Origin: Chloroflexota bacterium
GTDB taxonomy: Bacteria; Chloroflexota; Anaerolineae; Anaerolineales; Villigracilaceae
NCBI GenBank assembly: GCA_016213105.1
Contig: JACRBN010000013.1
Location: forward strand, 1 to 64,000
Direction: 5' to 3'
Length of the DNA stretch: 64,000 nucleotides
The first letter of the stretch is position 1. Each line of letters starts with the position of its first letter. Below, piece by piece: positions 46,269 through 54,734 of this stretch. The notes under the pieces were generated by a model. The model did no database searches and was not told the origin of the DNA. It worked only from the letters and a program-made list of their open reading frames with translations. Made by a program: the position numbers and the translations under genes.

Positions 46269-47228
46269 TTACGAGTTACGGGTTACAGGTACCGCCACCT
46301 TGCCAAACACGTCGCGGATCACCTCGCCCGTGACCTGATGCGACATCCAGTACTCGGGCTGGAGGATCACGCGATGACTGAGCACGGGCGCGGCGAAGCG
46401 CTTGATGTCATCGGGCAGCACGTAGTCGCGGCTGGACAACGCAGCGTAGGCGCGGGCAATCTTGAGGAAGGACAACGATCCGCGCGGGCTGGCGCCTACG
46501 GCCACGCGCCGATCAACGCGGGTGGCATGCACCAGTTCGGCGATGTAGGTTTCTAGGTCGGCATCCACGTGTACGGTCTCGACCGCAGCGCGCATGTCGA
46601 GCAACTGCTCCGCGCTGATCACCTGCCGCAGCGTGACCTCATCCTGGCGGCGTTCTCGGCGGCGCTTGAGGATCTCGCGTTCCTCCTCCAGGCTGGGATG
46701 GCCCACGCTCACCTTGAGCATGAAGCGGTCAAGCTGGGCCTCGGGCAGGGGGAAGGTGCCTTCATATTCAATGGGGTTCTGCGTGGCCAGCACGAGGAAC
46801 GGCTCGGGCAGGCGCAGGGTCTCACCCTCCAGCGTGACCTGTCCCTCCTGCATGGCCTCCAGCAGCGCAGACTGAGTCTTGGGCGAGGCGCGGTTGATCT
46901 CGTCGGCCAGAACGATGTTGGCGAAGAGCGGACCCTGGCGCAGCTCGAATACGTTCTTCGCGCGGTTGAAGATGTAACCGCCCGTGATGTCGCCAGGCAG
47001 CAGGTCGGGCGTGAACTGGATGCGCTTGAAATCCAAGCCCAGCACCGAGGCGAAACTGCGCGCGATGAGCGTCTTGCCCAGGCCGGGGAAATCCTCGAAC
47101 AGGACGTGCCCGCCCGCCAGCACGGACGCCATGACCATTTCGAGCAGGTCGCGCTTGCCGACCACGGCGCGCTCGACCTCGTTGATAACCTGTCTGCCAA
47201 GGGTGGATACGGTTGCTATGTCTGCCAC
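46269..47228 (-). CDS. MoxR-family AAA+ ATPase
   Basis: A 319-residue ATPase. Walker A is FPGLGKT, Walker B is IVLADEINRASPKTQ, and sensor 1 is LATQNPIEYEGTFPLPEAQLD (family motif). MoxR proteins act as chaperone-like remodelling factors with vWA partners. The GTG at 47228 is chosen because GGAG lies 8 bp upstream; the earlier in-frame ATG falls in a repeat-like region. It is the third gene of the cluster, after a 119-bp gap. Confidence 0.9.
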   Translation of the reverse strand: MADIATVSTLGRQVINEVERAVVGKRDLLEMVMASVLAGGHVLFEDFPGLGKTLIARSFASVLGLDFKRIQFTPDLLPGDITGGYIFNRAKNVFELRQGPLFANIVLADEINRASPKTQSALLEAMQEGQVTLEGETLRLPEPFLVLATQNPIEYEGTFPLPEAQLDRFMLKVSVGHPSLEEEREILKRRRERRQDEVTLRQVISAEQLLDMRAAVETVHVDADLETYIAELVHATRVDRRVAVGASPRGSLSFLKIARAYAALSSRDYVLPDDIKRFAAPVLSHRVILQPEYWMSHQVTGEVIRDVFGKVAVPVTRNS

Positions 47229-47347
47229 AATTTTTCTCCATAATTTTCGCGTCGAGCGGAGGCCCGAGGGCAAGTCGAGGACCGCAGTCGAGATGCAGAG
47301 TTACACACAGGGACAACTCAGACTTTCCTTGCCCGCCCGGCGTACGC

Positions 47348-47947
47348 TCAACGCGAATTGATTTCCAAACGCTCCTCCAGGAATTCGACTGCTTCCTGGA
47401 TTTCCAGATCGAGCGGCGAAGCGCCGCGGCGGGAGGCCTGCTCCGAGACAGGATATTCGGCAAAGGAACCGTGCAGGCCGACTTCGAGGTATTTCCGCAG
47501 CCCCGCGGAAGGCTGCCAATCCGCGCCGACCAGGGGAGCAAAGACCGAGCGCTTCTCCCCGCCTTCACGCTGAAGAAGCATTTGGTAAGCCAGTTTGCCG
47601 AGGCGGTTGGCGATCATCCATTTGAAGTAGGCGCCGTCCCGCGTCTTTTTGATCTCGAGCGACAGACTCTCCACGGGGCCCAGGGGCGGTTTGTTCTTAT
47701 CGCGCTCGCGCGGGATGAAAATTTCGGGCGGGGCCAGGCTTCCGAGCACCATCACGATCACCAGCGTGGTCAGGAGCACCCACCACAGCAACTGCGGCAT
47801 GGAACGATAGAACAGGTTCATCACCCACAGGATGACCGCCAACGGCGTGATGATCGCGCGCTGCGTCCACTCGCGCAGCGGAAAAGCCAGCACGAACGTC
47901 AGCGTCAGGACGATCCCAACGACCCACCACAGGCGGCGCTCCTTCAT
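47348..47947 (-). CDS. membrane protein of the MoxR cluster
   Basis: A 199-residue protein with two or three membrane helices in the first 75 residues and a cytosolic tail rich in charged residues. No named domain is recognised. The ATG overlaps the upstream stop (ATGA). The position between the DUF4129 and MoxR genes suggests a component of the same membrane complex. Confidence 0.75.
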   Translation of the reverse strand: MKERRLWWVVGIVLTLTFVLAFPLREWTQRAIITPLAVILWVMNLFYRSMPQLLWWVLLTTLVIVMVLGSLAPPEIFIPRERDKNKPPLGPVESLSLEIKKTRDGAYFKWMIANRLGKLAYQMLLQREGGEKRSVFAPLVGADWQPSAGLRKYLEVGLHGSFAEYPVSEQASRRGASPLDLEIQEAVEFLEERLEINSR

Positions 47948-48834
47948 GCCGTCTCCCCACAGTAATTCAAGATGGCCGTCAGGCAGATGGTCGCCTCGCG
48001 GATCTCGTTTTCGGTGGAAGTCCGCGCGCCGTAGCGCACGCTCTCGAACAGGCGCGTCAGCCTGCGGACCGCGTCGCCCGGCAGGCCTGCCGTCTCCAGC
48101 CGCGCGGCAAACTCGGAAGGCGTCATGGCGCCTTCACGGAAGAGTCCACGCCGCTTTTCGACCGCCTGCGACATGCGAAAATAACTTTCGAGAATCACGT
48201 CGTCCCAGGCGCGGCCCGCCTCCAGGCCGTCCAGCGACTCGCGCGCGATTTTGGCGATGTCCTCCAGCGGGCGCTGCAGCGCCAGGAATTTGGCGCGCCG
48301 ATCCCACCAGCGGACGAGGCCCCAGACCAGCATGACCAGCGCCACGGCCACCACCAGGCTGACGGCCAACGACAACCAGGGCGAAGCCGGCGGCGCCTCG
48401 AAGACAGGCACCTCCACCTCGCCGCCCTGGAGCGGAGGCTGACCCGCCGCCGCGGCCTCGGGCAGGACCAGGTTGGTGAACGTATCCCGAAAATACCGGA
48501 TCAGCAAAAAGATCAGCAGGCCCAGCAGCGTGAAGCGGAAGAACAGCCGCACAAGCTGGCGCCGCAGGGCGGGCGACAGCACCAGGCTCATCAACACAAA
48601 GATGAGGAAAACGATGGCCCAGATCAGCACCGCCTTCCATAACGGCATGTTGTCGATGCTGTTGATAAACCTCGCCATAGGCTGGCTGACCGACTGCACC
48701 TCCCGCACCCCCAGCGCCTCGCCGCCGTGAAAAGACACGTCGCGCAGGGCGCTGGATAACACGATCAGCGCCGCCAAGCCAACCACGGCCAGCAGCGTGA
48801 TCCACAATTTTTTCTGGGAGGGGGTCAGGGGCAT
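47944..48834 (-). CDS. DUF4129-like membrane protein
   Basis: A 296-residue protein with three membrane segments (about 11-30, 70-115 and 155-180) and a C-terminal helical domain. The part AWDDVILESYFRMSQAVEKR with TPSEFAARLETAGLP matches DUF4129, often found beside MoxR and DUF58 genes. It is the first gene of the cluster. An upstream in-frame GTG (48855) is an alternative start. Confidence 0.78.
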   Translation of the reverse strand: MPLTPSQKKLWITLLAVVGLAALIVLSSALRDVSFHGGEALGVREVQSVSQPMARFINSIDNMPLWKAVLIWAIVFLIFVLMSLVLSPALRRQLVRLFFRFTLLGLLIFLLIRYFRDTFTNLVLPEAAAAGQPPLQGGEVEVPVFEAPPASPWLSLAVSLVVAVALVMLVWGLVRWWDRRAKFLALQRPLEDIAKIARESLDGLEAGRAWDDVILESYFRMSQAVEKRRGLFREGAMTPSEFAARLETAGLPGDAVRRLTRLFESVRYGARTSTENEIREATICLTAILNYCGETA

Positions 48835-48859
48835 GGGGAGAATTTTACCACCCACATGA

Positions 48860-48865
48860 TATACT
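48860..48865 (+). promoter_or_regulatory. -10 box of the DUF309 gene
   Basis: TATACT ends 7 bp before the ATG at 48873, which predicts a leaderless transcript. Confidence 0.55.
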
Positions 48866-48872
48866 CGCGCGC

Positions 48873-49259
48873 ATGAACGACTGCACCGGCCGCCTGCACC
48901 CCGCTGCCATCCAGGGCCTCCGCCTGTTCAACGCCGGCGAGTACTTCGAGGCGCACGAGGAACTCGAAACCGCCTGGCGCGCCGAGCCTGGCCCGATCCG
49001 CAGCTTGTACCAGGGCATATTACAGGTCGCAGTCTCTTATCTGCACCTCACGCGGGGAAATTACGAAGGCGCGCTCAAGGTGCATGGGCGCTCTCTCAAG
49101 TGGCTACGCGCATGGCCCGACTCCTGCCGCGGCGTGGATGTGGCCCAACTGCGGCGGGATGCGGCCGCCGTCTTCGCCGAAGCGGAACGCCTCGGACCCG
49201 AACGCCTGGCCGCCTTCGACCGCTCCCTGCTCAAACCCATTTCCTGGACCCATGCCTGA
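48873..49259 (+). CDS. DUF309 family protein
   Basis: A 128-residue helical protein with the DUF309 core FNAGEYFEAHEELETAWRAE and YQGILQVAVSYLHL. The His and Glu residues are the conserved feature of the family, whose role is unknown. There is no ribosome site, and the nearby -10 box implies a leaderless message. It overlaps the next gene by 8 bp. Confidence 0.88.
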   Translation: MNDCTGRLHPAAIQGLRLFNAGEYFEAHEELETAWRAEPGPIRSLYQGILQVAVSYLHLTRGNYEGALKVHGRSLKWLRAWPDSCRGVDVAQLRRDAAAVFAEAERLGPERLAAFDRSLLKPISWTHA

Positions 49260-49431
49260 TCCCGTTCCTCCCGCTGCCGCCCCGGGCGGAGCCGACCCAC
49301 CCGCGCCCCAAAAGCGCACCTTCCTCTGCGACCGCTGCGGCGTGGAAATGATCGAAAGGAACTGCAAAGTCACCTGTCCCAACTGCGGCAATCGCTTCGA
49401 TTGCTCGGATTTGAACATTTATTTTGATTGA
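49252..49431 (+). CDS. small zinc-ribbon protein
   Basis: A 59-residue protein with a Pro/Ala-rich start and one zinc ribbon: CDRCGVE then CPNCGNRFDC. The start overlaps the DUF309 stop (ATGCCTGA), so translation is likely coupled. Function unknown. Confidence 0.75.
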   Translation: MPDPVPPAAAPGGADPPAPQKRTFLCDRCGVEMIERNCKVTCPNCGNRFDCSDLNIYFD

Positions 49432-49447
49432 AAGTCAATCCAAAGAT

Positions 49448-49500
49448 CGGAGTGCAGACTTTAGTCTGCTTTAACATTGCGGACTAAAGTCCGCACTCCG
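49448..49500. repeat. dispersed inverted repeat (GCGGACTAAAGTCCGC type)
   Basis: CGGAGTGCAGACTTTAGTCTGC is mirrored by GCGGACTAAAGTCCGCACTCCG around a short loop. The same family recurs at 51307-51367. Confidence 0.8.
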
Positions 49501-49527
49501 AATTTTCCTGCCTCTATGGAGAATCGC

Positions 49528-50298
49528 ATGGGCTTCCAAAACAAAATCGTGCTCATCACCGGCTCGGGCCGCGGCATCGGGCGCGCCATAGCTTTGCACT
49601 TCGCCCAGCGTGGCGCGGATGTGGTCATCAACTTCTTCCGCAACCGCGCGCCCGCAGAGGAGACGGCCCGCGAGGTTGAGGCGCACGGTCGGCGCGCCCT
49701 GCTCGTCAAGGCGGACGTGGGCGACCTGGACGATCTCAACCGCATGTTCGACGAGGTCGAATCCCAGTTCGGCGGCCTGGATATTTTCGTGCACAACGCG
49801 GCTTCGGGGTATAACCGTCCCGCGCTGGAACAGAAGCCCAAAGGCTGGGACTGGACGATGAATATCAACGCCCGCGCCCTGTTGTTCGCCGCCCAGCGCG
49901 CCGTCCCATTGATGGAGAAGCGCGGCGGCGGGCACATCGTCAGCGTCAGCAGCGCGGGGTCGGCGCGGGTACTGCCCGATTACGTCGTGGTCGGCGCGAG
50001 CAAGGCCGCGCTCGAATCCATCACACGCTACCTGGGCGTGGAGCTGGCGCCGCGCAGCATCCACGTCAACGCCGTCTCGCCGGGCGTGGTCGAGACCGAG
50101 GCCCTGCACCACTTCGCCTCGATGGGCGGACGCGAAAACATCCTGCAAGCCTTCATTGATAAGGTCCCCGCTGGCCGCCTGGTCTCGCTCGAAGACGTGG
50201 CGGGTGTGGTGGCCTTCCTGTGCTCCCCCGCCTCGGCCATGATCGTCGGCCAGGTCATCCACGTCGACGGCGGCTACCTGCTGCCCGTGGATAAATAG
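49528..50298 (+). CDS. fabL: enoyl-ACP reductase, FabL type
   Basis: A 256-residue SDR-family protein. TGSGRGIG (11-18) binds NADP. The segment WDWTMNINARALLFAAQ and the end of the active site, YVVVGASKAALES, closely follow Bacillus subtilis FabL. Tyr152 and Lys159 have the Y-x6-K spacing of enoyl-ACP reductases rather than the Y-x3-K of ordinary SDRs. It should reduce trans-2-enoyl-ACP in fatty-acid synthesis. The ATG at 49528 is preferred, with GGAG 6 bp upstream. No other fab gene is adjacent. Confidence 0.8.
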   Translation: MGFQNKIVLITGSGRGIGRAIALHFAQRGADVVINFFRNRAPAEETAREVEAHGRRALLVKADVGDLDDLNRMFDEVESQFGGLDIFVHNAASGYNRPALEQKPKGWDWTMNINARALLFAAQRAVPLMEKRGGGHIVSVSSAGSARVLPDYVVVGASKAALESITRYLGVELAPRSIHVNAVSPGVVETEALHHFASMGGRENILQAFIDKVPAGRLVSLEDVAGVVAFLCSPASAMIVGQVIHVDGGYLLPVDK

Positions 50299-50441
50299 AT
50301 TCCCAACATCGGCAATTGCCGCATCCCTGCCAAGGCAGGCCCGGGCGCATGCCTTGGCCGTTTAACGAATCCAGCAAGAATCGGGTGGCTCGTGGGCAAC
50401 ACAACCCATAGAATCGGCGGTATAACCGAAAGGAGCCTCCC

Positions 50442-51299
50442 ATGGATACGACGACCCGTTACCCGCAACTCGCCGAAGACTACCAGCGCATCGAGCAGGC
50501 CATCCAATACCTCGACGATCATTATCAGGATCAACCCAGCCTCGAAGAAGTGGCTGCCAACCTTGGACTGAGCGAGTTTCATTTCCAGCGCCTGTTCACC
50601 CGCTGGGCTGGCATCAGCCCCAAGCGCTTCCTGCAATTCGTCACCAAGGAACACGCCCGCGGCCTGCTGCGCGCCTCCGAGAATTTGCTGGAGACCACCC
50701 ACCAGGTGGGACTCTCCAGCCTGGGCCGCCTGCACGATCTCATGGTCAGCACCGAGGCCATGTCCCCGGGCGAATACAAAGCGCGCGGCGCAGGCTTGAC
50801 CATCCGCTACGGGCTGCATCCCACGCCCTTCGGCCAGTGCCTGATCGGCCTGACCGAGCGCGGCATCTGTCATCTGAGCTTCGTTCAAACCAGCGAAGGC
50901 GACGCCATCGACGCGCTGGTGGCGGATTGGGCCTCCGCCAGGATGATCGAAGACAAAAGAGCCACCGCCCCGTGGGTGGCTCCCATTTTCGATCTGAGTC
51001 AGCGTGAAGAGCGGCCCCTACACCTGTACCTGCGCGGGACGAATTTCCAGCTCAAGGTGTGGGAGGCCCTGCTCAACGTCCCCGCGGGCGGTGTGACCAC
51101 CTACGAGCAGGTCGCCGCCCAGATCGGAAAGCCACACGCCCTGCGCGCGGTCGGCACGGCAGTGGGACATAATCCCATCGCGGTGCTCATCCCCTGTCAT
51201 CGCGTCATCCGCAAACTGGGCGAGTTCGGCAATTATCGGTATGGGCCTGCCCGCAAAAAAGCCATCCTCGGATGGGAAGCTTCGCGGGTGCAGGCGTAG
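50442..51299 (+). CDS. AraC-type HTH fused to O6-alkylguanine-DNA alkyltransferase
   Basis: A 285-residue two-part protein. Residues 15-110 form an AraC-type double helix-turn-helix (LEEVAANLGLSEFHFQRLFT). Residues 125-285 form the methylguanine methyltransferase, with suicide Cys in IPCHRVI (about residue 251) and the DNA-binding FQLKVWEALLNVPAG. It is the Ada arrangement without the N-terminal zinc domain that senses methylphosphotriesters. It should repair alkylated guanine and may also regulate genes. AAAGGAG precedes the start. Confidence 0.93.
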   Translation: MDTTTRYPQLAEDYQRIEQAIQYLDDHYQDQPSLEEVAANLGLSEFHFQRLFTRWAGISPKRFLQFVTKEHARGLLRASENLLETTHQVGLSSLGRLHDLMVSTEAMSPGEYKARGAGLTIRYGLHPTPFGQCLIGLTERGICHLSFVQTSEGDAIDALVADWASARMIEDKRATAPWVAPIFDLSQREERPLHLYLRGTNFQLKVWEALLNVPAGGVTTYEQVAAQIGKPHALRAVGTAVGHNPIAVLIPCHRVIRKLGEFGNYRYGPARKKAILGWEASRVQA

Positions 51300-51306
51300 C
51301 GCAAAA

Positions 51307-51367
51307 TCGGAGCGCGGACTTCAGTCCGCAATGTAATAGGCGGAGTGCAGACTAAAGTCTGCACTCC
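51307..51367. repeat. dispersed inverted repeats, second locus
   Basis: Two stem-loops, GCGGACTTCAGTCCGC (51313-51328) and GTGCAGACTAAAGTCTGCAC (51345-51364), of the same family as 49448-49500. Together the two loci flank the fabL and Ada-like genes. Confidence 0.75.
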
Positions 51368-51385
51368 CTTGTAACTTGGAGAAAA

Positions 51386-52312
51386 ATGAAAACGAAAGTC
51401 TGGCTCGCTTTACTGGCTATTTACATCGTCTGGGGTTCGACCTATCTCGCGATCCGCTTCGCGGTGGAAACCCTCCCGCCCTTCTTCCATGCGGGACTGC
51501 GCTTTTTGGTCTCGGGACTTATCCTGCTGGCCTGGCGCAAACTGGCAGGCGACCCGCTTCCGACGCGCCCACAATGGAAATCGCTGGCGATCATCGGCAC
51601 CCTGCTCCTGCTGGGCGGCAACGGACTGGTGTCGTGGGCCGAGCAAACCATCCCCTCGGGCGTGGCGGCGCTGATCATCGGCGCAGTGCCCATGTTCCTG
51701 GTCATCGCGGAGGCCATCCGCCCGGGCGGGGTCAAGCCCACCTGGCGGGTCATCATCGGCCTGTTGATCGGATTCACAGGCATCTACCTGCTGGTGGGGC
51801 CATCCGAGTTTTCGGACGGGATGAAGCTCAACCTTGCGGGCGTTATCGTCCTGCTCCTGGCGGCCTCCCTGTGGGCCGTCGGCTCGGTCTACAGCAAGCA
51901 CGCCGACCTGCCCAAGTCCGCGTTGATGATGACGGGCGCCGAGATGCTCATGGGCAGCCTGTCGCTGTTCATCGTCAGCGCTGCGACGGGCGAACTCAAG
52001 GGCTTCAGTTTCGCGCAGGTGTCGGGCAGCTCGTGGCTGGGACTGGCCTACCTCATCACCTTCGGCTCGATGATCGGCTTCGTCTCGTACGCCTGGCTGC
52101 TGCAAAATGCGCCCATCTCGCTGGTGGCCACCTATGCCTACGTCAACCCGCTGGTGGCCGTATTTCTGGGCTTCCTCTTTGCCGGCGAGGACTTATCGCT
52201 GCGCATCCTGGCGGCTTCGGTCATCATCATCGGGTCGGTGGTATTCATCAATAGCGGAAACAGGAGGGGGACGAGAGTGGAGAATGACACATCGAAGGGG
52301 AACAGGGAGTAG
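51386..52312 (+). CDS. EamA-family drug/metabolite transporter
   Basis: A 308-residue membrane protein with ten helices in two EamA repeats. The start VWGSTYLAIRFAVETLPPF and the second-half SYAWLLQNAPISLVATYAYV are characteristic of the YedA/RhaT-like DMT group. It is probably an exporter of small metabolites. TTGGAG precedes the ATG. The C-terminal tail (NRRGTRVENDTSKGNRE) is hydrophilic. Confidence 0.9.
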   Translation: MKTKVWLALLAIYIVWGSTYLAIRFAVETLPPFFHAGLRFLVSGLILLAWRKLAGDPLPTRPQWKSLAIIGTLLLLGGNGLVSWAEQTIPSGVAALIIGAVPMFLVIAEAIRPGGVKPTWRVIIGLLIGFTGIYLLVGPSEFSDGMKLNLAGVIVLLLAASLWAVGSVYSKHADLPKSALMMTGAEMLMGSLSLFIVSAATGELKGFSFAQVSGSSWLGLAYLITFGSMIGFVSYAWLLQNAPISLVATYAYVNPLVAVFLGFLFAGEDLSLRILAASVIIIGSVVFINSGNRRGTRVENDTSKGNRE

Positions 52313-52346
52313 ACAAAATTTCAGACAGGATTTCGAAAAAACACAG

Positions 52347-52352
52347 TATACT
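52347..52352 (+). promoter_or_regulatory. -10 box of the DsbD-like lipoprotein gene
   Basis: TATACT ends 7 bp before the ATG at 52360, again predicting a leaderless message. Confidence 0.5.
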
Positions 52353-52359
52353 TTTCGGC

Positions 52360-52905
52360 ATGACCCGAAAATTTCACCTCCTGCTCATCCTGGCGTTGCC
52401 CCTCCTGCCCGTGCTGGCCGCCTGTCAACCCAAGAGCGCGCTCGCGCTCGGGGCGACCCTGCCCCTCGGTTCCATCACCGAAAACTACGTGGAAGTGTCC
52501 ATCACCTTGCATCGCAGTGAAAACGACACCTACACCCTGACTGCCACCTTCACCCCGCTCGAAGCGGGATTGCACCTGTACAGCAAGGACATCCCGCCCA
52601 CCGGCGTGGACGGTCTCGGCCGCCCGACACTGTTCAACCTGCCCGCGGATTCCCCGCTCGTGCAGGTCGGCGAAACCATGGAAAGCCAGCCGTCCCAGGA
52701 TCCCTTCGAAGGTCCCAGTGAGCTGAGAGTCTACCCCGAAGGCCCCATCACCTTGAGCATCCCCGTCCTGCTGCCCGAAGGCGAGGACTGGCTCGACCAG
52801 CAGGTCAGCGTCACGTACATGGCGTGCAGTGAACTCGGCTGCCGCGCGCCCGTCGAAAACAAGGCCATTGCCATCCGCATCCCTGCGAAGGGCCTCATTC
52901 AATAA
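52360..52905 (+). CDS. lipoprotein with DsbD N-terminal-like domain
   Basis: A 181-residue lipoprotein with signal peptide and lipobox VLAAC (C22). The mature part is a beta sandwich like the DsbD alpha domain. The pair of cysteines in YMACSELGCRAP matches the redox site of that domain, which passes electrons to extracytoplasmic thiol proteins. A thioredoxin-like lipoprotein gene follows, 31 bp downstream, and may be its partner. No DsbD membrane domain is nearby. Confidence 0.75.
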   Translation: MTRKFHLLLILALPLLPVLAACQPKSALALGATLPLGSITENYVEVSITLHRSENDTYTLTATFTPLEAGLHLYSKDIPPTGVDGLGRPTLFNLPADSPLVQVGETMESQPSQDPFEGPSELRVYPEGPITLSIPVLLPEGEDWLDQQVSVTYMACSELGCRAPVENKAIAIRIPAKGLIQ

Positions 52906-52936
52906 CGCTCATCGTTCACGCTTTGGGAGGATACCC

Positions 52937-53512
52937 ATGTCGAAAAAATACTGGATCGTTCTCGTCCCGCTGTTGATCCTGTCCTGTAATTTCCTCTTCC
53001 CCGCGCGGACGCCCGTCGTCCCGACGACGCAGCCAGCAACCATCCCGCCCAGTGCAACGGCGCCCATGACCGACCCAACCGAGCCTGCCTCCGCACCCAC
53101 AGAAGCGCAGGCAGATCGGCCCGCGCATGTCGTCATCCGCCTCTACCGGGCGGATGGATCACTGGAGGAACAGATCGCCGAACATGCGCAAAAAGCCCGC
53201 GACTTGGGCCTGGCCCTCTTCATCGAATTCGACGCCACCTGGTGCCCGCCCTGCCAGGCCATCGAGGAAAGCCTGGAGCAGGGGAATCCGCTGATGATGG
53301 AAGCGATCCAGGGCGTGTACCTGCTCCGCGCGGATGCGGACGATTGGGGCTGGGACAACCCAGGCCTGTCCTTCGAAGCCATTCCTGTCTACTTCAAGCT
53401 GGACGAGAATGGCCAGCCTACAGGCGATATCATCGACGGCGACGCCTGGGGCGAAAACATTCCCGAAAACTTCGCGCCCGTGCTGGATGCGTTTTTCCAC
53501 GGGCAGGAGTAA
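52937..53512 (+). CDS. thioredoxin-like lipoprotein (CPPC)
   Basis: A 191-residue lipoprotein. The signal peptide ends at LLILSC (C17), a Pro/Thr-rich linker spans about 25-55, and a thioredoxin fold follows with redox motif DATWCPPCQ near residue 102 and the cis-Pro region FEAIPVYF. It should act in extracytoplasmic thiol exchange. GGGAGG precedes the ATG. Its C-terminal coding sequence (DAWGENIPENFAPVLD) is copied twice in rearranged form downstream. Confidence 0.85.
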   Translation: MSKKYWIVLVPLLILSCNFLFPARTPVVPTTQPATIPPSATAPMTDPTEPASAPTEAQADRPAHVVIRLYRADGSLEEQIAEHAQKARDLGLALFIEFDATWCPPCQAIEESLEQGNPLMMEAIQGVYLLRADADDWGWDNPGLSFEAIPVYFKLDENGQPTGDIIDGDAWGENIPENFAPVLDAFFHGQE

Positions 53513-53664
53513 TGGTTACATTCCTTGTAGGCGCTGGAGCTGCCTACATAGCGCCAAATTCCATTGTATACACAGAGGGACAGGTTGTTTCCTCAGTTGC
53601 CATAGATCATTGGTTTTGGCCATGGATCAACGAAAAATATCTGGGCAGAGAATATGGCTATTAA
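53512..53664 (+). CDS. small ORF abutting the thioredoxin gene
   Basis: A 50-codon frame begins in the TAATG overlap with the thioredoxin stop. The protein opens with a hydrophobic stretch (VTFLVGAGAAYIAP) and ends in an aromatic tail (WFWPWINEKYLGREYGY). It may be a leftover C-terminal tip of an RHS-type protein. Whether it is expressed is doubtful. Confidence 0.35.
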   Translation: MVTFLVGAGAAYIAPNSIVYTEGQVVSSVAIDHWFWPWINEKYLGREYGY

Positions 53665-53697
53665 CAATTCCTACTCAATAACACGATATGAGGAGAA

Positions 53698-53991
53698 ATG
53701 AAAACAAAAAAAGAAAATTGCCAGCGCGAATTTAGAAAAGAAATGCTTAAACGCTACGTGAAAAATTTATGGGTGTATTTGCCCTTTTTTTTAGCTATTC
53801 TGGCTCTTCTGACTTTGAAAATATCTATTAGTTTGATGGCATTTATTTCAGGCTTCTCAGGAGTTTTCATAATATTAAAAAAAGAGGCTCCGTCAGGAAT
53901 GTTTCCCATTCGTGGGTCAGCAGCCATTGTGATAGGAATTGTACTAATGCTTCTATTCTGGGGCTTGGCGGCTCTTCTAGTTTGGTTTTGA
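53698..53991 (+). CDS. small membrane protein, possible orphan immunity protein
   Basis: A 97-residue basic membrane protein with three hydrophobic segments (about 25-42, 45-60 and 75-96). It is AT-rich and unlike the local GC-rich genes. GAGGAG precedes the ATG. It lies between the thioredoxin gene and a fragment with RHS repeat sequence. By analogy with RHS loci, a small membrane protein next to a displaced tip could be an immunity protein; no homologue is recognised. Confidence 0.5.
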   Translation: MKTKKENCQREFRKEMLKRYVKNLWVYLPFFLAILALLTLKISISLMAFISGFSGVFIILKKEAPSGMFPIRGSAAIVIGIVLMLLFWGLAALLVWF

Positions 53992-54191
53992 AATCGGCTT
54001 TGGTGCATGAATACTTTCTGGGCTACGACGTCAACCGCGAAACGCCCCTGTGGGGGAATCGCCTGGTACAGGTGCAGAAAAACGGAGCGACCATCGCACA
54101 ATTCACCTTCAACGCGGACGGCAACGCTTGGGGCGAAAATATCCCCGATAATTTCGCGCCCGTGCTGGATGAGTTTTTTCACGGGCAATAA
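53992..54191 (+). pseudogene. RHS-repeat/thioredoxin chimeric fragment, copy 1
   Basis: One frame reads GNRLVQVQKNGATIAQFT and NADGN, a typical RHS/YD repeat. It then continues with AWGENIPDNFAPVLDEFFHG, the C-terminus of the thioredoxin lipoprotein encoded upstream. No start or remaining domains are present, so it is a rearranged scrap. Confidence 0.65.
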
Positions 54192-54196
54192 ATGAT

Positions 54197-54253
54197 GTAG
54201 CGCAAGATGGCATCTTGCGCCGCCTCCAACCACCCTGGATTACAAATCCAGGG
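54197..54253. repeat. two hairpins
   Basis: GCGCAAGATGGCATCTTGCGC and CCCTGGATTACAAATCCAGG form separate stem-loops before the next small gene. Confidence 0.6.
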
Positions 54254-54279
54254 GGAGCAAATCAATAAAAGAGGTACGC

Positions 54280-54624
54280 ATGGAGATATTATTAATACTT
54301 GGAATAGTTGGTTGGATATTAGGGTATCTTGCGGCTAAAGATGTTATTACTATTAAAGAATCGGACCCTTATTGGCGGCGTTTTATTATTGTTCCACGCT
54401 GGTTGTATTATATTTGCGGAGCGCCAAAATCATCCTCCCATCCAGAAGGATCAATAATGGCAAGAATACTTGGAGCACAACTTTCGTCAATTGTTATTGC
54501 ATTTTTTTCGTTAATTTGCCTGAGTTCGCAAATCAGTCCGGGTTGGGCCATCTTTGGCCTTTTCGCAGGTGGTGCCGTTCCATATCTGATAGTATATTAT
54601 TATTCCAAAAATGCAGTCTGTTGA
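54280..54624 (+). CDS. small membrane protein, possible orphan immunity protein
   Basis: A 114-residue AT-rich membrane protein with three hydrophobic segments (about 2-18, 60-80 and 86-106) and a polar loop (KESDPYWRRF). AGAGG precedes the ATG. It is flanked on both sides by RHS/thioredoxin fragments. No family recognised. Confidence 0.5.
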   Translation: MEILLILGIVGWILGYLAAKDVITIKESDPYWRRFIIVPRWLYYICGAPKSSSHPEGSIMARILGAQLSSIVIAFFSLICLSSQISPGWAIFGLFAGGAVPYLIVYYYSKNAVC

Positions 54625-54734
54625 TTTATTAAGGGGCTCGACAGAGTGTCAACCTTTGTTATGCCATTGAAAAGAACATGAAACCCCACCACCGCACAGT
54701 AGACGCTCCGCATCTCCTCCCGCATCATTGGCGC

